Assembly: GCF_021917145.1 (NCBI RefSeq)
Contig: NC_061061.1
Coordinates: 13,580,908 to 13,644,907, forward strand
From: Hypomesus transpacificus
Taxonomy: Eukaryota > Chordata > Actinopteri > Osmeriformes > Osmeridae
Direction: 5' to 3'
Length of the DNA stretch: 64,000 bases
Shown here piece after piece: positions 1-19,149 of the stretch; positions within the stretch are counted from its first letter, which is position 1, and each line of letters begins with the position of its first letter. A model generated the notes under the pieces. The model was given only the letters and a program-made list of their open reading frames with translations. It made no database searches and was not told where the DNA came from. Both the position numbers and the translations under genes were made by a program.

Positions 1-531
1 AAAATAACACACATTTCACAGGAAATGAAAAAGTAATACACTTTTCATTTTATCAAACATTTCCATGATGTGAAAAAAAGGGAGGATGCAAGATCAAAAC
101 AGGCCACAGAGCAACTGAGAAGCCTGTTAAAGATATGAGAAGCCTACTGAGCCCTGGGCTAACGTGGGAAACATTCCAAAGTAAGGAGTGTGAGATTATT
201 AAAATGCACGGTAAAATGACCCGCCCTTACACCATTACAAGCAACACACCGAGTTCCTTGCATGAGTCCAGGTATATTTGTGCTTAGTAAACACATTGTT
301 TACAACCTAAACCATGCTACTGTATGCATTTCTCCATATGCGCAGGGTTAGGGTTGGCCATATTTTCATTGCACCATCTGATCAAACCAGTTTCTGAAGA
401 GCATAGAGACACACCCATTCCAAAGACATTGAGTCTATTTTAGCAGGCTTCATATGAAATTCAATTATGTCTTAACAGGTTGCATATTTAACTGAACCTA
501 TCAAACAACTCTTCACCCATACACTGCTTAC

Positions 532-674
532 TGTTTCAGAATCCACAGATTTGTTGTCATCACTATTGGCTGTAGGTTTCTGTCCACGTTTCAGCTCCAT
601 CTCTAGAGTGTTGATACGGGCCATGGCCTGAACCAGCTGTCTTCTCAACTGGCTGACTGCAAGATGCATTCTAC
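532..674 (-). CDS. Candidate downstream exon of the myomegalin-like gene (coiled-coil)
   Basis: On the minus strand a stretch reading MHLAVSQLRRQLVQAMARIN and continuing with Glu/Lys-rich residues is bounded by an acceptor-like CAG at about 675-677 and a donor GTAAGC whose first base is 531. Its heptad-like leucines suggest a coiled coil, which would suit the centrosomal/Golgi scaffold encoded just upstream. The problem is phase: the preceding large exon ends in phase 0, whereas this acceptor leaves two bases before the open frame. A missing small exon, another acceptor or a different donor would be needed. I list it as a candidate exon only. Confidence 0.4.
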
Positions 675-924
675 CTGTTATGTGCTAAATTGAAATAAAA
701 TTCATGAAAGTCTTAGTTGACAATGAAATATATCAGTTAAATAACCACTGCTCTTCTGATATTTGTTCTGGCCATAAAAAGTAATGGATGACCTAATACA
801 CTGCTCACATTGACTGTGTCAATATTTACATTTCCGTGACAGATTGGAAACCTGCAGATAAGTGCTATGATTCTATGATCTAGTGTCGTGTTGGCTTTTG
901 AGGCATTACAAAAAAATAACTCAC

Positions 925-2257
925 CTCTGTATGTAAGGGAATAAACTCATCTGTTAGAAGATCGCTTCTCTCTCCATTCAGTTCATCTACGTTTTCTTCA
1001 TCCTCCCCGTCTCCAAAATTCAAAGCCCTTGTCACAATTGGTGATGACACCTCTTCAGCCTCCCCTGTATTTCTCTCTTCCTTCCTTTCCAAAACAGGGA
1101 TTCTACTTCCTGATGGTGAAGTGACTGGCTTTCTCTCAATACTCTTCAGATCTTGAAGCACCCTTACTAGGTTGAAAGACTGATCAACACACCAATCCAA
1201 ACAATCATTACCATCTAGCGAGTCCACAGATTGGCTGGACGAAGGCACTTGTAAAGACAGGCTGGACCCGACCAGTGAAGCTGCGCTGGAACTGAGTGAA
1301 GGCCTTCTTGACCAATGAAGAGGCATGCTCTGTGACTTTACTCGTGATGAGGCAAATGGGGAGAAGGCTTGGAATGGCAGGTAACGGGGAACGCCACAAA
1401 CAGACTCATAATCTGAATCAGAGACCCTCAGTGAATCACATCCCTCGCAATTTTTACCTTCCTTGCATTTTTTACCGGTTCTCCTGAAAAATGTGCACCG
1501 TTCCCACTTCTCAGACCAGCATTCAAACTCTGAAAGAACCATATTCTCCGTAAGCATATCTCTGTAACCCTCTTTCTCCTCCCCTCCATCCTCTTCACTA
1601 GTGTTGCTCTCAGTTCTGAAGCCATGAGGGTGGTGCTGGCGGTATGCACTGCGTACCCACTGTCTGATCTTATCCCTCTCCTGGTACAACTTCTGCAGCC
1701 TCTCAGATGACAACACTCTCACTCTGGCTATCACTGTGTCAAATTTGAACACTCGCTCTAAAACTGACACACATTTTCCGCACAAAAACTCCTCTTGTCC
1801 GCTGCCTCTGGGTACAGACTGCCCCAATATGTGTGTGAGTATGGACAGAAGGTCTATTCCTTTAGTAGGGGTGAGCGAGGTATGGAATTTTGAGATGGAA
1901 ACTGAGGACGCAAGAGATGTAGTGCTACCTGTGAGAGGCGGGGGGGGGGGGGGGGACATTAAAGATACACATGCAGACATTAAGGCACACACAGACACCC
2001 CTACTTTGTATATTGAATATTTGTTCCCTGGTTGGCCTGGTATGTATATCCTATTTTATGTTAGAGTACAGTGCACACTCACCCCAGGGGCTGCTTTGAG
2101 ATGACTTTGAGACACTTCCTCTGGAGAGAGACTCTGTAGGAGTCTGGGGACGACCACCACCTCTCCGGTCTTGGCCTCCATAGAGCCATCGCCTCTGGTT
2201 ACCCTGGAGACCACCCCCACACACCCGGCAGCACTTCATTCCGCCTTTACAGGACAT
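925..2257 (-). CDS. pde4dip-like: Myomegalin (PDE4DIP)-like protein, N-terminal part, cut by the window edge
   Basis: Two exons on the minus strand join in frame: 2257-2083 (175 nt) and 1928-925 (1004 nt). The start at 2257 gives MSCKGGMKCCRVCGG; the inner Met at 2239 (MKCCRVCGG) lines up better with the human start MKEICRICARELCGNQRRW. Visible matches to the short human myomegalin N-terminus are CRVC...GNQRRW, then CGKC followed by a run close to DRIYRFDTVIARIEALSIERLQKL, and the later segments ECW, GCDSLRVSDSDYE and SPSGSR. The two CxxC pairs resemble a zinc-binding ZAD-like fold. Myomegalin is a centrosome/Golgi microtubule scaffold and phosphodiesterase anchor, so a scaffold role is inferred. 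The gene lies head-to-head with dhx16, with about 2.4 kb between the two coding starts. The rest continues beyond base 1. It could be a lineage-specific paralogue rather than the one-to-one orthologue. Confidence 0.78.
1940..1955 (+). repeat. Homopolymer run of 16 G (poly-C on the gene strand)
   Basis: Sixteen consecutive G lie about ten bases upstream, on the minus strand, of the acceptor AG (1930-1929) of the large myomegalin-like exon. On the transcript this is a C16 tract serving as most of the polypyrimidine tract. Confidence 0.9.
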
Positions 2258-4624
2258 TGTGACAGATACCCCCTCCAGGTGTACATATAATGTTCTGGAA
2301 AACACAGTGAAAAACCCTCAAATGGAAGTCCCTTAAAATTGTAGAAATGTACTTTATCCATTGTTTTATCTTGTGAGCAAAAATGGAAGGAACATGAAGA
2401 ATTAAGGTTACTGGTTGCACTAGTAGTGGGATTATAACTACCATGTTGAACTGTCAAGTCAGAACTGGCCTCACATTTACCTTTAAGGCTGCTTTCTGCA
2501 CAAGTCTACTCAGACTGGTTGCCCCTGAAGATCAACAAACAGTATGCGCAATTGAACAGCTATCAAAGGACAAGGCAGCAAACGTCGACCTTCAGTCACG
2601 CTGACAGAGATTTTCCTAAACTGCTAAATGAATCGCGTTGCCTTTGTTCACCTTTGTGTTTATAGCCTACTTGTACTTTGTACAAATTGTCTTTAACATT
2701 TTATAGTAAGACTGTAAGATGTTGTACGTTTCCCTATCATACGGAGTGTGCAGAAATGATGACTTCGCATTATAGCCTACCATAGCCCCATTTTAAATGG
2801 CATAGGTGTAGCGACTTCGGTATGTCAGATTGCCATGAAAGTGTTGTCCAACCAATGTTTGTAGTTTGGTTCGTGATAACTTTAACCATATACAGATTTT
2901 TCGATCATATCGTACACCAGTCCGCAATTCAAGTTGAATATCAAAGTTTAGGCTATAACTTAGATTAGCCAACACCGCAAAAAGTCAAATCTGGCTCGGC
3001 GGTCTCAAATGTAAACGTGTGCCTCCTAAGCTTGAAAGCAAACGTGTTGGCACTTTTACATTTGATTTACTATTTATAGCCTTCTAACACATATGAAGTA
3101 TATGAAACACATTATGAAATATTTTGTAAAAGTTTCTTACAAATGACAACCAGGAACTTCTCGCGCAGCAACACTGGAGTGAAGAGTTACCTCAGTGACG
3201 TCATAGGTTATACCTGGGTGTTTTACCGTCTGTCACTGTGTAAAACACTTGATAGCTCTTTGCGCAGATTTACATTATAACAAATGGTAATACAATAAAT
3301 CCTAATTTATGTTTTTTGTTATAAAATAGTATTACATAAGTTTCACACCTCTAGCATTCCCTTCAGATCTTCCCATTTTTGTATGCCAATGAACTGGAGT
3401 TTTAAAGCATCTGTGCGTTGCTTTATCTTAGGCTACTATGCAATAGCTTACGCAAAATCGAGAACGTGGCTTTATTTAAACTAACAAAAACAAGTGACGC
3501 TTTCATGTTTTCCAATAGAACTATGAAGAAGTCAACCCGTTATGTATTAGCCTATACATATATTACGGCTGTCAAGGAATCAGATTTAGAAGTTGTTGGC
3601 TGAGCCAAATACATAATTATATTAACACATTTCAATCGGCTGTCGCTTACTACTGTTAACTAATGACTTGCACTGGTAGAACTTTAGTGCAAAAGCAATG
3701 TGCTGTTTTAATCTCGTGTGGTATTGCTCACTGATTCCTCACCTTCATGAGTCAATTTTATCGAGGGGGCACAAAAGTTAGTTTTCTTAGCAGACACTAT
3801 ATACACATTTTCATTAAATATATCCTTAATTTAATTGTTTTATTTTTTTTATATATGATTTTACCTATATCCTGTGTAGTTTTCAATAATTTGGTAGAAA
3901 GAAAGAGTAAATAACGAAAAGTACATTCACGTGACCTTTATTTTGAAAATATTGGATGACATCAACCGGAAATGAGATTCCGTAGTGAGTTTAACTTCCT
4001 TTTCTGTGGGAAGCAAATTGATTTTTTTTTGTATTAAAAAAGTAATCTCGAACTGGTTGCTCTGGGACGTTTATCTATAAGGTACCAGACAACAAATAAT
4101 TATACCCAATCAATTATGAATGATATACATCCTTGACACAGCATTCTACTTAAACATGAAAACTTTTTTCCCACGTTTTTTTTCATGTTGTGCTAGCTAG
4201 CTAGCTTCTTGACTGGTTCTGTTTACTATTACAGTACAGTATACTAACTGACGACGAAACGCAAAGACCACGTTAGCAAGCTGTAATGTTATTAGCATCG
4301 AGTCGTGTTCATAAAACAGACTATGCACCATACATGTTAAGCGTTAGACTTCCTAATTTGTGATGGTTTAGGTGGTTAGCTAAAAAGACAGCCATTTATA
4401 TGTAACTTTAATTTGAATATAGGAAAGAAATAACTAGCTACCTTTGTGCACAGGCTTCAGCTACCAAATCTAGTACCTAATGTATAGGGACTTAGACCTT
4501 ACACTCGCTTGCTAGCTTCTCGTGACATGATTGAGTTCTACATTTAGGTAATGACTTGTAGTACGTTGTACTAACTGCAATGTACTAAGCTGTATTTATC
4601 ATATTCATGTTATTTCAACATTAG
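2258..4624. other. Intergenic region between the divergent myomegalin-like gene and dhx16
   Basis: No coding exon could be supported here. It should hold the promoters of both divergent genes. Near the dhx16 end there is a run of TAGC units (GCTAGCTAGCTAGC at 4192-4205) with further TAGCTA copies around 4375-4515. The last bases (CAACATTAG ending at 4624) look like a splice acceptor, so dhx16 probably has an upstream non-coding exon inside this stretch that I could not place. Confidence 0.6.
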
Positions 4625-4630
4625 GTGAAA

Positions 4631-12548
<7,918 letters not shown>

Positions 12549-12849
12549 ACACAAGACAAGGATGGACTTCTGGCTAGATGGACACGCCCCCTTTTACAAA
12601 CAACTTGGCAGCTACAGCAGAACTAGTTAATACCATGGGGCCAAATAGGTGTTTCATTGCCCATGTGGATGGACTTAATCATGAACCCCTAATAGAAGGT
12701 AGATCAAGTCGACAGCCGGAAAATATTATCTGTGTCTGTCTTGGTTAACTGCCAAATCACTTGATGAAGTGGTGGACGGACAAGGAGCACTGCTTTGTTT
12801 TTTGGTCCTCTAAGTTGTTTTGTTTTCTGAAACTTTCTGTAACCTTAAA

Positions 12850-12855
12850 AATAAA
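12850..12855 (+). promoter_or_regulatory. Poly(A) signal of dhx16
   Basis: AATAAA about 300 bases after the dhx16 stop codon, in an AT-rich 3' region. Confidence 0.7.
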
Positions 12856-14362
12856 GGTAGCAGTTTAAGTGATGAGTCCACTGCATGAATAAGCATTTCT
12901 TTTTTTCTCCATACTTTCATCATGTATAGTGTGTTGCATTTTTCCTCTACCAATTTGTTGTTCACTACCCATACAATGGTGACTTAAACTTGTTGAATTA
13001 TATAATATACATACTGCACCAACAACATGAAAACAATGTATTTTCCCCAGAGACATGAAGCATATTTAAACATAGTCCACCAATAATAAACATAATTTAT
13101 TGGTTAGATTATTTTACGTAACTTGTGGTTGATCTGACAATATTTCATTGTTGTTCTTTCCCATTGAATGCAACCCCATACATACCTGACAACATATACA
13201 TTAAGGTGAACTAATGCCACAAACTGAAAAATGTTTACTGTGAAAAAGTGAATGAAATGAATTTGAAAAACCTTTTCAGGTCAATTATTTACATGTATTG
13301 ACCCCTGACCTCATGTTGTACAAAGTTATTACAAATAGTTTTTGGTACTGAAATACTTGTATTTTCTCTATCTGTTGTCTTCATTGTTATAATAGCAATT
13401 CTCTTTAATCCAGCAGAGAACAATGTAGGTATGACATATTAACCTGTAAGACAGATCCCAGAGTCCCTGTAGTACTAATTTCAAAATCACAATGGATATA
13501 TAAGTTTAGACGACACATCAGAAGGAAACACAACACAGGTATTTTAGCAGTTCTTACAAAGGATGTGTTCAATATGTGAATTCAAAAGGACATTGGCATT
13601 GGAGCCTTCATAATAGTTCTACTACCACCAGATACTGTTGTACTCACAAACACCACATTCAGGACAGGGACAGTAGACTGACTGTCATTTAGACCTTACA
13701 TTCCACACATACAAAATGAGGCAGAGGTTAAAATACCACACAGACTTGTCTAACTGGTCAGACTGGAAAGTGAAAGACTGCTGGTTAAATAGGGAGGAGG
13801 AATATCCAGAGTCACAGTAAAGTCTCAAGTAGACAGAGCTGGCGGAGGGAACATGCACACTCAAAGTGGTAAACAGGAAGACATGACCAAGGTGATGTTA
13901 TGAAGTGTAGTTTGGTGTTTGATAGATTATAAATTACTGAGTGGATCAAATTTACAATGCTGGTCTCTGGATTCCCTGACTGATCTAACTCTCAAACACC
14001 TCAGCAGGTCAGTGTATTTGTTTATATAACTAGACATTTAAGGTTTGGTGTGTGGTTTATTGTCATGGTCATGAGATGTAAAAAAACATTTGACAGTGTC
14101 TAATAACTGTAATGTTGTACAGTATCTCTACTGGTGTTAAGCACCAGTGATGGCACATGCAAGTCTATGAGGAAACTTGTTACCATCTTAAATGACTGTT
14201 CAACACATTTAATTTACTGTAGTCAAGGTACATGTACAGTTTCTCAAGTGTTACAGTAAATCCTGTGTTCTGTCTGTAGACATAATTTATTTGGCTTGCT
14301 AACAGGAATCTTCTGACTGACTCCAAAATTTAAGGACAAACTTTCCCTAACCTTCCTGAGTC
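12856..14362. other. Intergenic DNA between dhx16 and the RING gene
   Basis: AT-rich sequence with no ORF, repeat or RNA gene I can support. It presumably contains the promoter and 5' untranslated region of the downstream RING gene. Confidence 0.5.
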
Positions 14363-15331
14363 ATGAGTGACAACAGGGATAGAGAGAACGGTGATGGCCG
14401 TGGAGCAAAGCAGTTGGCCAACGTCAAGCCTCGACCTGACCACAAAGGCGTATCAAGAGACAAGCATGAGCAAGAGAAGGAGAAACCTCCCAAAGTAAAG
14501 AGAGCCAGGAGCACAGACTCTGAGAGACGAGGGAGAGAGGGAAGCAGAAGGAGAACGCAAAACAAGGGCACAGGACACAGGAGGGAACGTGGGAGGAGCG
14601 AGGAGGCCCGAAGAAGTGACAGAAAGGAAAGAAAAGTCAGACCTATGGGCTCAGATGCCCCCAAGGATGATGTGCAAGACACTGAGTGTGTGGTGTGCTT
14701 CTGCTCCTATGACAATATGTTCAAGACCCCAAAGCTGCTTTCTTGTGGCCACACCTTCTGTCTGGAGTGTCTGGCTCGCATAAACGTTTCCTCATCTGAG
14801 CTCAAGACCTTGTCCTGCCCAGTGTGCCGTGAGCTCACCGAGCTGCCCCACGGTCGAGACCTGCCCCATCTGGTCAACAATGAGGAGGTCTTCAGCAAGC
14901 TGCCTTCAGGGATGCAAAAAGCACTGTCGGTTCGCTTCAAGCGCAACAAGGGCAAGCTAATGCTGAAAAAGCTCCCTCCTGCAAATTCAACCAATCCTAG
15001 CCTCACAAAGCAAAATAACACGTCAGTAGATGGTGTTTCCCTCCAACTGGGAACCTTGGAACAGGGAGTTACCTTAGCAACTGTCTTAGACGTGGGTCAG
15101 CCCCCAAGCAGGGTCAGGGGTCGTATGCGTCAGCTGTTCCGCTCCGACCAGTGCTACTACTCGGTTGTGGCGTCAGTCATCACCATCACTGTGGCACTGA
15201 TGCTGGTAGGCATCTTGACCTTTGTGATTATGCCTAGTTTGGCCATCAATCCCGACAGACCTAATCAGACAAATGGCAGCCAATCACCGTCCAGAATAGG
15301 AGGTCATCAGGAACATGTCCATCCAGGTTGA
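14363..15331 (+). CDS. Single-exon membrane-anchored RING-finger E3 ubiquitin ligase (RNF183/223/225 type)
   Basis: Intronless frame of 322 residues starting MSDNRDRENGDGRG. Residues 1-105 are a basic, low-complexity Arg/Lys/Glu region. A C3HC4 RING is complete: C109-x2-C112-x15-C128-x-H130-x2-C133-x2-C136-x15-C152-x2-C155, with the core DNMFKTPKLLSCGHTFCLEC typical of the small vertebrate RNF152/183/186/223/224/225 group. A hydrophobic segment at about 268-290 near the C-terminus predicts one membrane span, leaving the RING cytosolic. Members of this group are membrane E3 ligases acting on ER, Golgi or lysosomal substrates; the substrate here is unknown. The exact orthologue cannot be decided by eye; the long basic N-terminal extension is unusual for the group. 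It lies in the same orientation as dhx16 and mgat1. Confidence 0.88.
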   Translation: MSDNRDRENGDGRGAKQLANVKPRPDHKGVSRDKHEQEKEKPPKVKRARSTDSERRGREGSRRRTQNKGTGHRRERGRSEEARRSDRKERKVRPMGSDAPKDDVQDTECVVCFCSYDNMFKTPKLLSCGHTFCLECLARINVSSSELKTLSCPVCRELTELPHGRDLPHLVNNEEVFSKLPSGMQKALSVRFKRNKGKLMLKKLPPANSTNPSLTKQNNTSVDGVSLQLGTLEQGVTLATVLDVGQPPSRVRGRMRQLFRSDQCYYSVVASVITITVALMLVGILTFVIMPSLAINPDRPNQTNGSQSPSRIGGHQEHVHPG

Positions 15332-15701
15332 GCAGGGACACTTAAAATAGTCTGGGATAGGAGGAATGGAAGATTAAAAAATATTATTTTAGATTGTAAA
15401 GACCATTACTGAGTTTGTCTGTGATTGTAAATGGTGTTGGTTTCATATGAAGACATGTAGTTATCAAAAGAAGACACTACTATGACTATGAACACTAAAG
15501 TTGGACTCGAACCAAGGAAATGCCTTGACAACATTTGAAAAAACTGATCATGTTGAATGGAATTTGATTTATTTGAGAATTAAGAGCTGAAAGTAGGAGA
15601 AGGAGATTCTTCTTAATAACCTACTTCGAACATTTACCATTAACTGTTCTATGTGACATTTACCAGAAATGTAAATGTGCTCAATGAAATTTTATGTTGA
15701 A

Positions 15702-15707
15702 ATTAAA
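15702..15707 (+). promoter_or_regulatory. Probable poly(A) signal of the RING gene
   Basis: ATTAAA about 370 bases after the stop codon; no canonical AATAAA was seen between. Confidence 0.4.
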
Positions 15708-17632
15708 CATGCCAAGATTATTTTGTTGACTTGGGGGCGCTCATATACACATGTGCACCCATTGGATCTTCATCCCTTAGTTTTACTGTTACTTTAACCC
15801 TTTCCTAATGGAAATTCAAATATTGGAACTTAAATACATGAGCTGCTGTCTACGTAACAAGGTATGATAAGAAGTAGTGGTGAAAAGTTGTGGCAGATTT
15901 TTCATGATTATAATTTTAATGCTTGCTTATATGCTCAGTAATACATGAACACGTCAGAACACCTGGAAAAGGTAAGGTTTTTCACCACCAGGGGCAAACA
16001 CACCCGGTGTTGTGACCCCAGATGCACCCCCACCTGGAAAAGCACCCCTCAAGGGAGCTTGCTCACAAACCACTCGAATCAAACAGTGAAAGATATCGCA
16101 ACCAAACGATTTGGGTTGGGTGCTTTCACAGGTGGGGTGCATCTGGGGGCACAACACTGGGAATTATTCACTACCATACCAAAAATAATTCTTGATATGA
16201 CGAAATCAATCAGGATTGAGGAGTTTAGTCATGTGTGAGTATCAACCATAGGATAGATTCAGGCATTTTATAGGCCATTTAAGCACTATAATTTGCAACC
16301 ATTTGAAAGAAAATTTGTTGAAAAACACACACACACCAAACATTTATCAAACTAGAAAGATTCATTGAATAGGCATCTTTTAAGCAAAATATCGTAGCCG
16401 CTACTCTAAATTATATATGAACCTTTTGTAGCCTATGTCGTTTTGCATAAAACTGCGTCTGCTGAATTAGTACATGTAAATACATAATGTAGCTTACAAT
16501 TCTCAACATGACGGGACTTCCTGCGAACATGCGATATACGGAAGTGCAGTGGGTGTCTTCGATGTCTTGGAAAATTAGCAAAGGAGAACATAACAAAATT
16601 AAGTTTATTTCTTTTTTTCAACAAAGTAACGAAGCACGTGTTGTATTCTCCTTTTGCTGCCCTCTAACAGTCTGACATGTTGCCATTGATTATAAAAAAA
16701 TGGCCACATAAGAAACACGCGCGACTTCGAGGTAAGATATCTAGCTAATTTCTCCCTGCCTGGTTTGGATTAGCTCGGTTGATTTTCGCCTCCACTCCCT
16801 AGTAGAAGATATCCATATTGTTTGACAGAATTGTTTTACAGTCATTGTGGAGGGTTGGTTTAAGTTCTGTGCGTGTAGCCTATTTGTAGCCACCCACAGG
16901 TGATAAACCAAGGATATTCGTCCTATTCAGGTACTGATAAATTTAATCCCACACATTGTTATGACTATCATTTAGGCTATTCATTTTTGCCTTCCGGGAG
17001 TCAAATCAACAGCTTCTGAAATTATTTGCCTAATCAATAGTCTGTAAACCAAATTAATCTTAGATCACTAAAGTTAGTCGTTTGTCACAACCTATAATGA
17101 GGAACTAAACTCCCAATCCCTTTTTTGTGTTCATCCCTATGGTTAATGTTCACGAATGGCTAAACTCACTAATACATCTCATGATTAAGATTTAAATTTG
17201 CAAGTGTTATTTTTGGTTATTCAGTGGTAAATCCCAGTTCTTTTGTCCCCTAGTGGTTAAAATCTTCCTGAAGTGTTTGACAAACGACTCCCTTTTTGAG
17301 CTATCCGGATTTACTATTGTGAGGGGATATTTTGCGAAATAATAAGAGTTTTCAAGAGTCTTCTGACGTATGTCGTCATAGGTTTTAACATTTGAGTGTC
17401 AGACTGTAGTGTATTCGTAGCTTCACTGTTCTCTTGCTTTTATTTCAGATAGAAGACGATGGCTTGAACTAACCCACTGTCCTGCTTTATGACTTGATCA
17501 GTAGGAGCCCTTCTCTTCGGTTTTTCCTTCACACTTGTGTATTTTTTGACTCTGTAATGAAAACAAATTTTGTGGTACAGCTGTACTGTCAAATGTCCAC
17601 CTGATTTCCCTTTACCCTTGGGTTGTTTGATC
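15708..17632. other. Intergenic region and 5' untranslated exons of mgat1
   Basis: Apart from the inverted repeat at 16004-16160, the supportable content is a probable mgat1 5' leader. A donor GAG|GTAAGA follows base 16731 and a good acceptor TTTATTTCAG ends at 17448, so a non-coding exon ending at 16731 would be joined to 17449, 184 bases before the start codon. The remainder shows no gene. Confidence 0.5.
16004..16160. repeat. Imperfect inverted repeat, two 44-45 bp arms with a roughly 68 bp loop
   Basis: Arm 1 (16004-16048) contains TGTTGTGACCCCAGATGCAC; arm 2 (16117-16160) read on the other strand contains TGTTGTGCCCCCAGATGCAC and continues matching through CACCTG and AAAGCACCC. Only a few mismatches and one indel separate the arms, so the transcript of either strand could fold into a long hairpin. 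The unit lies between the RING gene and mgat1. It may be a small fold-back mobile element; no target-site duplication could be identified. Confidence 0.75.
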
Positions 17633-19149
17633 ATGATTCGTAAAAGAGGCTGCTTAACTTTTTGTGGTGCCTTTTTATTCGTCACTTGGAATGCTATACT
17701 GGTCCTTATTCTTTGGGGGCGTGGCGCACCCTCTGGCCAGCTTCATGGACAGGTGGGTGGAGAAGATAAAGAGCAAATTGGAGCCCCAGATGTGGGGGGT
17801 TCGGATGTAGCCAGAGATGTATTACGAATGGTTGAAAATGTTGAATCTGAGCTTGAAATGCAAAGAAAGATTCTTCTTCAGATACAGAGTCAACAGTCAC
17901 TGTGGGAGCCACAGGAAGAGAATGACCAGAAAGACAGTCCTCATCAAGTTGTCATTCCTATATTGGTTATTGCGTGTAATCGGGTCACCATTAAACGCTG
18001 CCTAGACAAGCTCATTGAATACCGCCCCTCAGTTGAACTTTATCCAATTATAGTCAGTCAAGACTGTGGACATGCTGAGACTGCAGAGGTGATTGATTCT
18101 TATGGAAGTCAAGTCACCCACCTGAAACAACCAGACATGTCTGATATCTCTGTGAGGCCAGAACACAAGAAGTTTCAAGGCTACTACAAGATATCCAGAC
18201 ACTACCACTGGGCACTCAACCAAGTGTTCAAAGTTCTGTCCCATTCCTCTGTGGTTATTGTGGAGGATGACTTGGAGGTAATTCATCTATACTGCTCACA
18301 CTTCCCACATTTTACAACATGGGACTCAAATTCATTGAAATGCTCAAAACACATAATATATACAGTATATATTTGTAAACACTTAACTTTTCATCATGAT
18401 GATAGTGTGTATAGTTTTACCAGATTGCTTATTTTCTACCTCAATTGTAGGTGGCACCAGATTTCTTTGATTACTTCAGAGCCCTACACCCGATGCTGAA
18501 CTTGGACGTGTCACTGTGGTGTGTCTCTGCCTGGAATGACAATGGTCGAGACGGCTATGTGGATCCTGGAAAAGCAGACGTCCTGTACAGAACTGACTTC
18601 TTCCCTGGGTTGGGCTGGATGCTGCTAAGGAAACTATGGGTAGAGCTGGAGCCCAAGTGGCCCGCTGCATTCTGGGATGACTGGATGCGCCAACCTGCAC
18701 AGCGTAAAGGTCGAGCTTGCATTCGCCCAGAAATCTCCCGAACTTTAACCTTTGGTCGAAAGGGAGTGAGTCTGGGCCAGTTTTATGACAAGTACTTGCG
18801 TTACATCAAATTGAATTCTAAACATGTGCCTTTCACCAAACTGGACCTCGCTTACTTGGAGGAAAATAAATACAAAGAGCTATTTGAGAAGGAGGTTTAC
18901 AGTACCCCTTTGGTGACCTATGAAGAGATCAAGCAAGGTCATCTGACTGGAGCAGGTCCCTTTCGTCTGCAGTACTCAAGCAAGGACAGTTTCAAAGTAT
19001 TTGCCAAAGGTTTTGGCATTATGGAGGACCTTAAGTCAGGTGTACCACGAACAGGATATAGGGGTGTGGTCAGTTTCTTGTACAGGGGCAAGAGAATCTT
19101 TTTGGCACCTCTTCCTGGATGGAGCCACTATGATACAAGCTGGAGCTGA
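17633..19149 (+). CDS. mgat1: Alpha-1,3-mannosyl-glycoprotein 2-beta-N-acetylglucosaminyltransferase (GnT-I)
   Basis: Two coding exons, 17633-18277 and 18451-19149, join in phase 0 to 447 residues (human 445). The start MIRKRGCLTFCGAF gives a type II Golgi topology: a very short cytosolic tail and one signal anchor at about residues 7-29, then a stem and the catalytic domain. Family landmarks are intact: VIPILVIACNR, CLDKLIEYRPS, IIVSQDCGH, the metal/UDP-binding EDD at residues 211-213, LWCVSAWNDNG, and WDDWM with Asp291, the position known as catalytic base in the rabbit enzyme. The enzyme transfers GlcNAc from UDP-GlcNAc to Man5GlcNAc2, opening the route to hybrid and complex N-glycans in the medial Golgi. 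An upstream in-frame alternative start exists but is preceded by no better context; the chosen Met matches the human length. A 173-base intron splits the coding region immediately after EDDLE. Confidence 0.96.

Noticed and set aside
15945-16238. 97-residue frame over the inverted repeat
   Set aside because: Open only by chance across the two arms; no family resemblance, no splice or start context.
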